DNA of 64,000 nt, from assembly GCA_031216445.1 (NCBI GenBank), contig CM062202.1, forward strand, positions 18,038,001 through 18,102,000, read 5' to 3'. Each line of letters opens with the position of its first letter. Position 1 is the stretch's first letter. Below, one piece after another: positions 48,801 to 58,803 of this stretch. Source of the DNA: Lateolabrax maculatus (Eukaryota; Chordata; Actinopteri; Acropomatiformes; Lateolabracidae). Below the pieces are notes generated by a model. It ran no database searches and was not told where the DNA came from. It worked only from the letters and a program-made list of their open reading frames with translations. A program made the position numbers and the translations under genes.

Positions 48801-50701
48801 TGTTTTTAATTTAACAGGTGGCAAGAGCCTCAACGACAGCAATACATTCTTTTCATTAAATTGCACGCTCCATCTTTTGAAATTGTATTTAAAATAGAGT
48901 AACTGTTTTAAAGCTAATAAACTTAACTTGCACCTGCACTGCAAATATATGAAGACATCATGTAGTCCACATGTGGATTGTTACTGTATATGTAGGAATG
49001 TTAAAATGTGTATTACCACCATCAGTGATGGACCTTGAAATGTTAAATTGTCGGTTTTTCCTTTAAAAGGGATAAGGTTGGTCTACCTACTAATCTTCCT
49101 ATACAGTTGAGACTTAGACACAGGGACAGACGTACAACCACTGTACACATGCATGCAATGTGATGACAGCTTTCATTTTCTGTGACCTTTTGTCACAGGG
49201 TGATCTCTAATGTATAATCCGCCTCCTGTGTCCCACAAAGTTTTGACCATTAACATGTGACTTTCTTAAATTCTGACTACATTTTTTAGGTTCAAAGTGG
49301 AGCAGAAGATCGACCTGAGGAGCACTCTGCAGGAGCTAGGAATAAAGAACATCTTCACTAATGATGCTGATCTCTCCGCCATGACAGGTACCAGTCCGCT
49401 GTACGGAAAACCACAGACATATAAAACACATAGGTGCAGACACAAATGGTGAGAGAAATAAACTCTTAGTAGGGTTCAGCATGAGAAGTTGATATTTCTG
49501 CTTCTTGGCTGCTGTGATGTAGCCTCCAGTACTTTCTAAGGTAACCAAGGTAACTGGCACTGAGTGGGCAGGTCAGAGTTGTCACATCATCTGGTAAAAA
49601 TAGATTCACAGAGAGAGACAGATATATACATAAAGACAGAAAAATAGAGACAGACATAAATATGTTAAAAATAATTTGCATCTAAAGCAGAAAAATCTGA
49701 TCCCACTGAAAGCCAAACAATTTAGACACACATAACTAGTATGTTAAACTAAGATACACAATAAAATTAAAGCAAATTAAGTAAACTATATGAGTGGCTA
49801 CAACTGCTTGAGACTTATGGAGAATAACTGAATTCAACCAAAATAAATCTCAAAGAACAAAAACAGTGAAAAGGTCCTTAAGACTGATGCTCATTGACCA
49901 AGTCCAAAACACCTTGTTCTTACTGGTCAGGTGGAGCAAGTATTATACTGTGCAACGCAGTCTGCAGGCTGTTCTGGACTCCTGGCTGTACAGCACATCT
50001 TGTACTTGCTGAAACGTCCTCAGCTCCACATGTACTCAGAGGACATGGTCTATTCTGGCAGGTGGGTACATAAGAGAGGGTGTTTTAAAGTGCTTTTAAT
50101 CAAATCATCAGGATTTTCTGTCTGAGCAGACATCACTTTTTTCAGATTGGAGGGCATAATGCGACCCCTAATATGTGGGTAAGCTCTATACCAGCGTACC
50201 CCGAGCTTAAAAAGTTTGCTGATGAAGAGAGTGTCATTCTCAAATCACCATCAACATCACACCATCTTCACGTCAGACTGACTGATCAGTATTCTGCAGA
50301 CAAGGCGCTGATTTGTGTGCTTTTATGTGTGTGTGTGTAACAGATGGTAAGGACCTGTACATTGAGAAGGCGGTGCAGAAGGCTTACCTGGAGGTGACTG
50401 AGGAGGGGGCAGAGGGAGCCGTTGGGTCAGGTAGACTTTATCTTTTATTCCTCATCATAATCTTCCTAATCATTAACATTACTACATATGTAACATGTTC
50501 TTTGTGTTAATGGGTCTCTCTCTACAGGAAACCGTGCTTCAGGTTCACAAAACACTGCCCTCCTCTGTCAGAACCTAACTGTAGTGTCTGCCCTCTCTTC
50601 CTCTTTCTCTCAGGAATGATCGCCCTGACCAGGACTCTGGTGCTGTACCCACAGGTCATGGCTGATCACCCCTTCTTCTTTGTCATTAGAAACCGGAGGA
50701 C

Positions 50702-50742
<41 letters not shown>

Positions 50743-50900
50743 TGTCTGTGTGTATGTAAATATACCTCTGATATACATATGTGTGTTGTGACCTGACTTT
50801 TTATCTCTGTCTTCCTTCCCCAGGGTCCATCCTCTTCATGGGCAGGGTCATGACCCCTGAAGTCATCGAGCCTAACGACCATGACTTTGACTCCATGTAA
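43701..50900 (+). CDS. serpini1: Neuroserpin (serpin I1)
   Basis: Eight coding exons join in frame: 43701-43968, 45032-45262, 45572-45766, 48401-48605, 49290-49387, 50344-50430, 50614-50703 and 50824-50900. The total is 1251 nt, or 416 residues plus TAA (human 410). A signal peptide covers about residues 1-24. Neuroserpin is a secreted inhibitor of tissue plasminogen activator in neurons. Serpin hallmarks seen are NIIFSPLSVAVALGMVELGA, FRPENTRTFSF, the breach-region YQVLEMPYEGEDMSM, the hinge EEGAEGAVGS (352-361) and the C-terminal DHPFFFVIRNRRTGSILFMG. The reactive loop reads MIALTR-TLVLYP, so P1 is Arg368 as in human but P1' is Thr, not Met. Sequons are NLT (98) and NHT (163). The tail HDFDSM differs from mammalian HDFEEL, a secretory-sorting signal. 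Confidence 0.98.
45779..45840. repeat. (TG)n after serpini1 coding exon 3 donor
   Basis: The TG run begins 12 nt after the donor GT at 45,767 and ends in CGTG units. Confidence 0.95.
47643..47900 (+). mobile_element. Truncated CACTGCAAAAA-type MITE
   Basis: The left end CACTGCAAAAAC and the interior (TTAAAATCTAGTTGGACTTG, TTCAAGTAAATGTTTGTTGG) look like a common fish MITE family that begins CACTGCAAAAA. A matching inverted right end was not found, so it is truncated or diverged. The right limit is approximate. It lies in serpini1 intron 4. Confidence 0.4.
50704..50742. repeat. (GT)n that forms the serpini1 coding exon 7 donor
   Basis: The exon ends ACAG at 50,703 and the GT run starts at once, so the donor dinucleotide is the first repeat unit. 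Confidence 0.95.
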
Positions 50901-51397
50901 CCATGGTGTGAGGTCACTCGATAACAGCCAATCAGATCCTGACGTCATAAGCGCCACCTATCCTCTATCGCCATCTCCAGCTGTGTTTTATACTCTTGAA
51001 AAAAAAAAAAATATATAAACTGAATATTATACAATATATTATATATTGAAATAACATATGACATATAATGTCTCTGTGTTTTGATACTGGAAGCTTTAAA
51101 CTCTTGGATACAGACATGCAGGAAGAGTTGTAAATATTCTCTAGTACAGGATGGTTTGTATATGAGCAAGAAGAACACATGATATGTAATCCACGCACAA
51201 CCCCTTTAAGTTCAGCAGCTTCGTACTCACTTGCGCCCACACACAATGCACAAAAACAGTTTTCTTCAACAAAATATTTACTTTTTCTTACTCCAGATAC
51301 AGTATGTGCACACTGTGAGTTTCACACTATAATTATATCCCTGTACATTTGACATTGTGTTCTATATATACATATATATGCTCAGTATTTATTGCAG

Positions 51398-51403
51398 AAT
51401 AAA
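51398..51403 (+). terminator. serpini1: serpini1 poly(A) signal
   Basis: AATAAA occurs about 500 nt after the stop codon in A/T-rich sequence. It is the first canonical signal downstream of serpini1, implying a 3' untranslated region of about 0.5 kb. A second AATAAA near 51,717 could serve a longer form. Confidence 0.6.
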
Positions 51404-51961
51404 CATGTGCAAACATTTTGTCCTTATACAATGATTCTTAGTAATATTTCTGCTCCAGACAGTATTCTAGTCATTTTTTACACTTTAGGCACATGGCTAA
51501 TCTGCTGATGAACTAATATGCCTTATCACATCTGAGTGGTTGATTAAGCCCCAGCTGGGCATCTCACAGGTGAGCAGAGGAGACTGCGTAACTAAGGCGG
51601 GTTGCTATAGAGACGGACTGGAGCATGCAGGCGCACTGTAACAGATTTGCTGCACCATTTTGGATGTACATACAGGGAGAAACAGTTAACACCAGCTGTA
51701 TTCAGTCTTTTATTCAATAAAAACATGAATGTGTTCCCATTAAAAAAACTGTGTCCTTCTCTCTGCGTGGAGGTTGTTTTTATCTGGCAGTATTTTCAAG
51801 GACATTGCAGCTTCTATGGGCCATCCACAGCATTTAGGAAGTCCTTTAAATGAAGGATTTGGTTAGACTGAAAATACATTTGATTCTTCAGGAGTTCATG
51901 AAAACTGTAAAAGTCCATGATATATTCAGGCACTGTATGTATAATGGACTTTACATAATGT

Positions 51962-52000
51962 CCTAAGGTTGGCTGTGACGGCTGAACAGCCGACCTTAGG
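51962..52000. repeat. Near-perfect hairpin past serpini1
   Basis: The arms CCTAAGGTTGGCTGT and ACAGCCGACCTTAGG pair at 14 of 15 positions around a 9-nt loop. It lies about 560 nt past the serpini1 poly(A) signal. It could be a MITE core or an expressed hairpin. No surrounding long inverted arms were seen. Confidence 0.65.
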
Positions 52001-53989
52001 GCAGAAGTTGGCTGTTCAACCGTAACTTAGCTTTTTCAGGGCAGGCAATGTCCTGCCAAGGCATCTTGGAGTAGTTTCAGGCCTGTGGCATCACCTAGCT
52101 ACACCACACACACACACACACACACACTCAAGGAAACAGATCATATCGCCAGGCAAGGCAAGGATATACTGTGACCAAGGACGAATGAGACCTGCATGTT
52201 GATTCTGATAAATGTCACTTTATATGGAAGACTATATAAGAAATGAAGAGTCAGCATGTTCATGATGTATAAACATGTATTTTAACTCTTTCTATTAAGG
52301 AAAATATTCTGGCCTGGTGCCTCTCATAGGTAAATAATAAAGTAGGATCCAAAATTACATTATCAACAGAAGGGTCCAATTATGAGTTGTATTTAATTAG
52401 GCTATAAATAATACATTTTAGATAGATGGATAATATTAAGCAAATACTTAAATTAGGGTAATCTCATGAAGGAAACAATTGTAACACCAAAATGAATTTA
52501 ACATTCCTATCACAACCAGTACACCTATTGCTTTTGTAATATTAGGAAATAAACCTTGATAATTACATCCCCAACAGATGTTCCCTGCCATTGTATGAGC
52601 ATTTGTGCAGTGCGAGAAACACCACAAAATAAAAACACAAAAAGATGCTTTGATGTGATAACTGCCATCCCCATCTTCAGTTGATGTTTTAGAAACACCA
52701 ATTATTGTCGCACAAGATGAAACACATCGCACAAGAACAAAACAAGTGAAAGGATTTAAACAATAAATGGAGAAAGCAGATGTACACTGTAATTTACTAC
52801 TGCAAATGATAATTCAAATGATAGTTTGATGATGATGCAAATGGTAACTCTTCAAATAATCAGCAAAGGCTCTGTACAAAGTCAGAGGGAACCATTTCTG
52901 CAGTGCCCTACAGTAACCAGGGGGGTTTTCATTTACCTCTGTGAAATATCTAATAGCTTTTTCATCTCTTCAGTGCACCGTGTGTTTCAGTGCTGCAATA
53001 TCTTAGACACAACAAGCTGCATTGTTGAGGAATGACAGCCCATGGGTGTAGGAAGTTATAATCTAAATTACTTTCACCAGCTGGTGTTATAGCTGTGCCT
53101 TATGTCTTCATTGTGTGCCACTCAAAATCTAAATCAACCTTATCCCTCCTCCTGCTCCATGGCGACATCCAGAAAGACAAGAAACAACAAGAACAACAAC
53201 AAAAACCGAGAGGCTTTCTCTCCAGATGTCCTGACGACGGCGTACCATCCAGAAGTGGGAAGTAACAAAGCACACTTACTCTAACACTGTTTAGGTACAA
53301 TTTTGAGAACTTTTAAACGCTTTGTGAGACTTTATAGATGTAATAGTTACTTTGCAGATGAGGATTTACATACAAACGGTGTAAGGTCATAAAAGGAGAT
53401 GCATTGTATTACTTACCATACAGTGTGTTGAGTAGTTATTAGCAGGTCTTGGACCAGCTAAAACATTTAAATACTGCTTATGCATTAATGTATCAATTAT
53501 TTACTCTGAAAAGGACAATTTCTCACTTTTACCTCAATATAATTGGAGTTCAGGACTTACTTGTTCAGTATAGTATTATTTGGGTCAGGATTTTATATAT
53601 ATATATATATGTTTGAAAGTTTCAGTAGTCATCCACCAGGAGGCTGCTCAGCTATTGTCCTTTACAGTAAATGTTTATTTAAGCAATACTACAATGTCTG
53701 TTGTCTGTTTGTATTCTCCATAATAAAAACATGTGCTGCTACTTTAATCACTTCAGTTTCAGTACACCCTCAGACCCAAGTTAGAGTCTTACAAAAATAT
53801 GATGGACTGAAAGAAATTATACCAACAACATAAACAAAGGTAATGTGAGACAAAAAGAGAATGCGGAAACTACAAACAGGAGAGGCAGGAGACTGTGAGA
53901 CACGACAGATAAAATATCATACATGTTATACAGTTTTGTATTTTGTCGGGTGCCAGCTGGTCAGACCCGCTGGTGTTTTGAGCTGTTCC

Positions 53990-54204
53990 CTGATCAGTCG
54001 CAGCTCCTCTGGCGGCTCCACCTGCACCTGCTCCCTGCGTGGGACGCACCTGAGCGCCGTTGCCACGCAACCAGCTGCGCGGCGCGGCGGCGCGGCGGCG
54101 GCGCCGCGTCCTGCGGCTCCGCGGCGCGGCCGCACCGCCGTCAGTGTCCCGGGCCAGCGGCGGACAGCACGGAGAAGCGTCCTGCAACCGACCCGCAGGG
54201 ATCC
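53990..54204 (+). promoter_or_regulatory. CpG-rich promoter of the LRR gene
   Basis: A dense run of CpG, CGG and GCC units lies just upstream of the LRR gene ATG, in a setting that is otherwise A/T-rich. A second CpG cluster lies at 54.57-54.66 kb inside its first intron. The block includes the X-box-like site at 54,059. No TATA box is seen. The transcription start is not placed. Confidence 0.5.
54059..54071 (+). promoter_or_regulatory. Near-perfect RFX X-box upstream of the LRR gene
   Basis: GTTGCCACGCAAC matches the X-box palindrome GTTGCC-N-GGCAAC at 11 of 12 half-site positions. It lies about 135 nt before the start codon inside the CpG block, the usual distance for a working X-box in ciliary genes. 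Confidence 0.4.
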
Positions 54205-57200
54205 ATGGGTAACAGCCCCGGCTGCACAGGGCCAAACCGAGCCGACGTGTTGAAGAAGGCCAGGAGGATTTATCACCACGCGATTGGGACATGTCAGAAA
54301 GGTAAGACAAAACCAACAGCATATATATATATATATATATATAATTTATTTACATTATCAAGCCTAAGAGACTTTACTTGTCTTTACCCTCCACAATGTA
54401 ACATAACGCATGACTTCTTAACTTTTTCAGTGCTATTTAAAATGACACAATCGTTTGTTTAACCTTTATACGGGAGTATGGTGGCGTAGAGAAATCATTG
54501 CTGTGCGAGCAGCATCAATTATAGAGGCCGTCAGTGTGCAGCTGCACCGTGCACCGTGCACCGTGCCTGCAGCGGCCGTCACCTGCTCAGGTGTCCGCCG
54601 CCGCCGCCGCCATGGCAACGGGTCCTAATCTGCATTGTCGGGCCCCGGCCGCAGTAACTCTAACCAGAGCGCCGGTGGTCAGGGTTTCAGCACAGGGCAG
54701 GGCTTGCGTTACGACAAAGACGGCTCCCCTTCAGGCTCAGGGGGGCGAGGATGTGATAATGGACTGGATCTCTGTCTTTTTCTGTCCCCCCCCCCACCTG
54801 TCCCCCCACCCTGTCCCTCACCTGTCCCTCACCTGTCCCTCAGCTCTTCAGGTGTGAACACTCTCAGTGGAAGTTTTCCCAAATCCCACTCGTCCCAGTA
54901 CTCTGACCTCGGCGTTGCCCGCACACCTCTCTCCGTGGACCAGAGTCCTGACTCTGGACTCGTATCTACACCCGTGAGTGGCGCACACACACTCACACAC
55001 ACTCACACACACACACTCACACGCACTCACACACTCACACACATAATAAGCCAGTAATCGTTCATTGATGCTGTCCGCAGGGCATTTGCGCTCCTTGCCC
55101 TCCCCTCACATCTGCAGCTTTGACTCTTCTTACCTCTCCTGTGTCCTCCCCCTTCCTCCTTCATCCTTTCATCTTCCAGTCCTTCCATTTCGGCCTTCCT
55201 CCCTCTCCACGTTCTCCCTCTCTGAACTGAAGCTAATGTTCGCAGCCTGTTCTCAGCACTCTCTATTTCACCCTCAGGCCACTGGCCTCTCGCTTTGATT
55301 GCTATGCAGAATGATTTTTCACCCTCTCGACTATTTGAATAAAGAGAGATGAAAAATGGCTTCCTACTTAATCCTCCCTATGTTCCATGCAGAGTTCCTT
55401 ACTTGTGGTAAAAATACTCGTGACTCTGCAGGGAATATTGCTTAAAATCCTGAAGGAAAATGGCATTTGTAAAGAATTTTATTGCAAAGTAGAAAATGCC
55501 CTCTAAATTTGGGTTATTTTTATTGCTTGTGTACGTGATGGATGCTTCTGTTGTAGAAGTGAACCTGTGCATCCTGTTGTCTGATGTTAAATAGACTGAA
55601 CTGCCACACATTTTGCTATTTTAATTATTTGCAGATGATCGTAATTTCAGTCATCCGTATATTTGTTAAACCACCTTCTTCACAACATTTGCATTTACAG
55701 CATTTTATCCAGTGTGCTGTTCGTATGATGTGAACAGGTCACCCGGGGCTGTTTTGTGAGCATCCAGTCAATGAGGAGCGGTGGTCAAGTGGAGTGGGGT
55801 CACTCCTGTGTCTAGAGTAAGAGAGGGAGGTGTAAAGTTACACAGACAAAACACGGGTGCATAAGATGAGTGTAGGGCGGTTGAAAAGGTCAAACAGGGA
55901 GAAGAACCGAGTCACACACACTGTGGAAAGAAAACTGTAATTAATTCATTGCATGTTACATTAACGATTCTATTAATAAGTTTTGAAGTCTCTGAAAATG
56001 TTTTCCATTTTAGGGTGAGAACGAAAAAAACATGCAAATTATTAAAATATATATACGAATATAATGACATAAAATATCTGAACGTTTAACATGACGAGCA
56101 CGGAGTAGATTCACTTGCTCTATTTATGTGATGATAGTGGCAGGTGGATCTGCTATTTGATCGCCCGCAGAGTGACGTGAGACCTGAAATACTGTAGTTG
56201 GTGGACAGATCTGTGTTGGCAAGAATGTTTCCGTACAGATGATACAAAGGCAACTGAAATAAGGGATGAAATATAGGTGAGGAAGGAGGAGGCAGATGAT
56301 GAAACATTAGTGGTGCCAGTCTGAAGGAGTAATAATTGAGCCTTGTTAACACATGTAGTAGTATTAGTTAATGGTCTTAAAAATGACCCATTGATTTTGG
56401 CAACATACTAACTGCACGCTGAGGGAATAGTTTATATTGCACTAATGGGAAGATACGGTACATTAAGCTTTAGGGTGTCTCCTGTTCTCCCAATCACCGG
56501 TGTCTTCAGCGTCATGCTGAATGCTATTATGACCTCTGATGATTAGATTTTGAACGAAACTGGGCTGATTGATGCATCGCACCCTATCCCAGATTTCCCT
56601 CTGGCGGGGCACCACAATTACAGATCAACAGAAGGTGCCGTACTTGTCACTGATTTGGCCCAGCCAGTGTTCCCGTCGTTCATCCCCTGTCTTCTTCCCC
56701 TGTTTCTGTCAGCTTCCTTCCAGTCGGTTCAGGTTCGTGTCGTGGCATCGCCTGGAGCAGTGTGATATCACAGGTGACCAGCTGACCTGCCCCAGGGTCA
56801 GAGAAGGTCTGTATGAGGAAATCGCCACTGTGACCTTTGCACTTTGATAGCCAAAAGTATTCGCACACACAGTCGAAGTGCTCCGTTTGCTGCAGTAACT
56901 CTGGATTAAATGAAACAGGACGGGAAATGTGGTACTGTATTCATGCACTGCTGCACGGTGGCTTCTTCGTTTGAGAGTATTTCTTTGGAAAAGTCAATTT
57001 AATTTTTGTAGAAGTAAAAAGCAACAGGGAATCTTACAACCAGTTATTGGAAAGTTGGAGTTTGTGTTATGCTGCAGTGACCTGGATTACTAAAGCTCAA
57101 TCTCAAATGAACTTCTACAAATTTACATGATTTGAGCATTCAAAAAAATCTCAACTGGAAAAAGAAGTTATTTAAGCTGTAGCATCTCTTCTATTTTTGG

Positions 57201-58525
57201 GTTGCTTTCTAACATACTGTGAGAAAGAATCTGAACTGCGTGCAGGATTAGGCATCATTTTTTCACTTGATGGATGATAATGATGTGAACATTGTTATAG
57301 ACGTTTTTGTTTTGACAATGTCATCGAATAGGGCCATCAGAAGAGGAGCTGTTTGAAAGAGAGGGGGATGACATCTGTTTGGAGAGAGGGGGGAGCCGGA
57401 GGAGGAGAGAGGGGGAAGGACAGAGATGGGAGGAGAGACTGCAAGAGAACTGGGAAAACTCCTTGGTAAGTCAGCCGGCATTGTGTGTGTGTGTGTTATG
57501 CTAAAGATATACAGTACAGGAGAGGAATAGAGACAGGGGAAAAGGGGAGAGGAAGCCTCTGACGATTCTACCACCTGTCTCTTATCAGGAGTTAAATCTG
57601 TCCTACCAGGACCTGGGTGACCGCTTCCAGCAAGAGAACTTCCTCCGGATCCTCCGCCGGTTGATCCGCGTGGAGAAACTACAACTGGTCGACAACTCCC
57701 TCACCAACCTGAGCTCTGTACGTCTGCCAAGGTGATGAACCACACCACCCAGGCTGCACCACAACTCCCTCACCACTGAGCCATAACTCCTATTCTAATC
57801 TCATTTGTGTTTTCCTTAGGTTTATTTCTAAATTACGTTTTCTCATGTGGTGTTATTTTCTGTATATGCTGTCTGTTCAGAAAGCAGCACCGTAACCATA
57901 ATCTTCTTCTTATTATTATTATTTTATTCTTTTTTATTTCCTGTTCATACACTACCACAAAATCTTTTCCCAGTATGGAACCAGCTTTTTTCAACCTTTT
58001 GTTCCTCCTTCATCCTTCATTATAATGTTATTTTTGGTGACAGTACCCGCAGAAAGAAAGCTAAGCCTTATTCATGCTTCCATTGGGCAGGTGCAGAATG
58101 CTAAACCTGCAGCGTAACCACCTGGTGTCTCCGCGTCAGCTGCCAAAGCTCCCAGCAGTGGAGCACCTTTGTCTCTCTGAGAATGCCATCGGCTCCCTGG
58201 GGGGGCTGGGGGCCCTGGGGAACAGCCCGCTCCGCTCCCTCAACCTGACCCGCAACCCAGTGACCTTCACTCAGGACTACCGTGCACGGTGAGCAGACAA
58301 AGATGGTGACAGTGAAAGGAGAACGAGATAGTGAGTGTTTTTTAAAAGGAAACGTATCGGGTTGACTTGATCGTCTTGTCCCTGCCTCTGCTTTTGTCCC
58401 TGTGCAGTGTTTTCTTGTGTTTGCCAAAGCTAGAGATCCTGGATGGAATCCCCAAGCTGCCAGAAGACTCTCTGCCCACCAGACCACAGCTCCCGCAAAC
58501 CACCAGGATGTGCAACATTTTATGA
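54205..58525 (+). CDS. Leucine-rich-repeat protein with LRR cap (possible LRRC77)
   Basis: Six exons are supported: 54205-54301, 54852-54973, 57332-57465, 57589-57731, 58091-58288 and 58408-58525. The first two join in phase, as do the last four. The second ends in phase 0 and the third opens in phase 1, so at least one exon of 3n+1 nt between 54,974 and 57,331 is missing. The start MGNSPGC fits the loose myristoylation pattern. After a Ser-rich stretch (SHSSQYSDLG) and an acidic/basic stretch (PSEEELFEREGDD), four or five LRRs follow: VEKLQLVDNSLTNL, CRMLNLQRNHLV, VEHLCLSENAIGSL and LRSLNLTRNPV. They end in a cap like that of SDS22 or U2A' (FLCLPKLEILDG). LRRs of this class bind partner proteins. 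Position between serpini1 and golim4 suggests the gene behind human pseudogene LRRC77P; that link is from memory. Function is unknown. Confidence 0.85.
54321..54343. repeat. (AT)n microsatellite
   Basis: An AT run 20 nt after the donor of LRR gene exon 1. Confidence 0.9.
54974..57331. other. Large intron region of the LRR gene
   Basis: This 2.4 kb stretch must contain at least one further exon, because the flanking exons do not share a phase. Weak candidates are 55,768-55,816 and 56,724-56,773. Their phases chain to each other and to the exon at 57,332, but not to the exon ending at 54,973. A pyrimidine-rich block occupies 55.10-55.29 kb. Confidence 0.4.
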
Positions 58526-58797
58526 CATTCCTCCATGGATGGACGTGCCCGGAGTCAGTTCTCCCAATCCTACAACCTTTACTGAAGCGATGACTAAGTA
58601 CTCTTCGGCAAGCTTTGAAGTTGCACTAAAAGCTGTGTCACAACTGTTGCCTAAAAACACCCTTGGACCACACTGCAGTAACAGGAAATGCTCCAAAGCC
58701 ATGCAAAATGCTTTTTATATGTAGTACCAATTATATATATTAGTATTATTGATCTTTGTAAGTGCATTTTTTATATATCCCATACACATATTTTCAT

Positions 58798-58803
58798 AAT
58801 AAA
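58798..58803 (+). terminator. LRR gene poly(A) signal
   Basis: AATAAA lies 273 nt after the TGA stop in A/T-rich sequence, giving a short 3' untranslated region. It is the first canonical signal after the stop. Confidence 0.6.

Larger units (their letters stand above)
50901..53985. other. serpini1-LRR gene spacer
   Basis: This 3 kb stretch holds the serpini1 3' untranslated region (to about 51.4 kb), a 15-bp-arm hairpin at 51,962-52,000, a short CA tract near 52,107-52,126 and A/T-rich sequence. No gene was recognised. Confidence 0.6.

Noticed and set aside
53923..54204. In-frame N-terminal extension of the LRR protein
   Set aside because: The frame is open upstream, but the CpG stretch translates to low-complexity Arg/Ala/Gly, and the ATG at 54,205 has a good context.
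53870..54322. A 150-residue minus-strand frame across the LRR gene promoter
   Set aside because: It is Arg/Ala-rich from CpG composition and is antisense to a supported exon.
54655..54760. Possible LRR gene exon reading SNSNQSAGGQGFSTGQG
   Set aside because: The acceptor before it gives a phase that does not fit exon 1, and the same frame has a stop just upstream. It may belong to an alternative first exon but cannot be supported.
55065..55298. Ser/Pro/Leu-rich plus-strand frame
   Set aside because: It lies in a pyrimidine-rich stretch and has no donor that keeps the LRR gene in phase.
56724..56773. Candidate LRR gene exon (RFRFVSWHRLEQ)
   Set aside because: It has splice-like ends and its end phase suits the next exon, but its start phase does not match the exon ending at 54,973.
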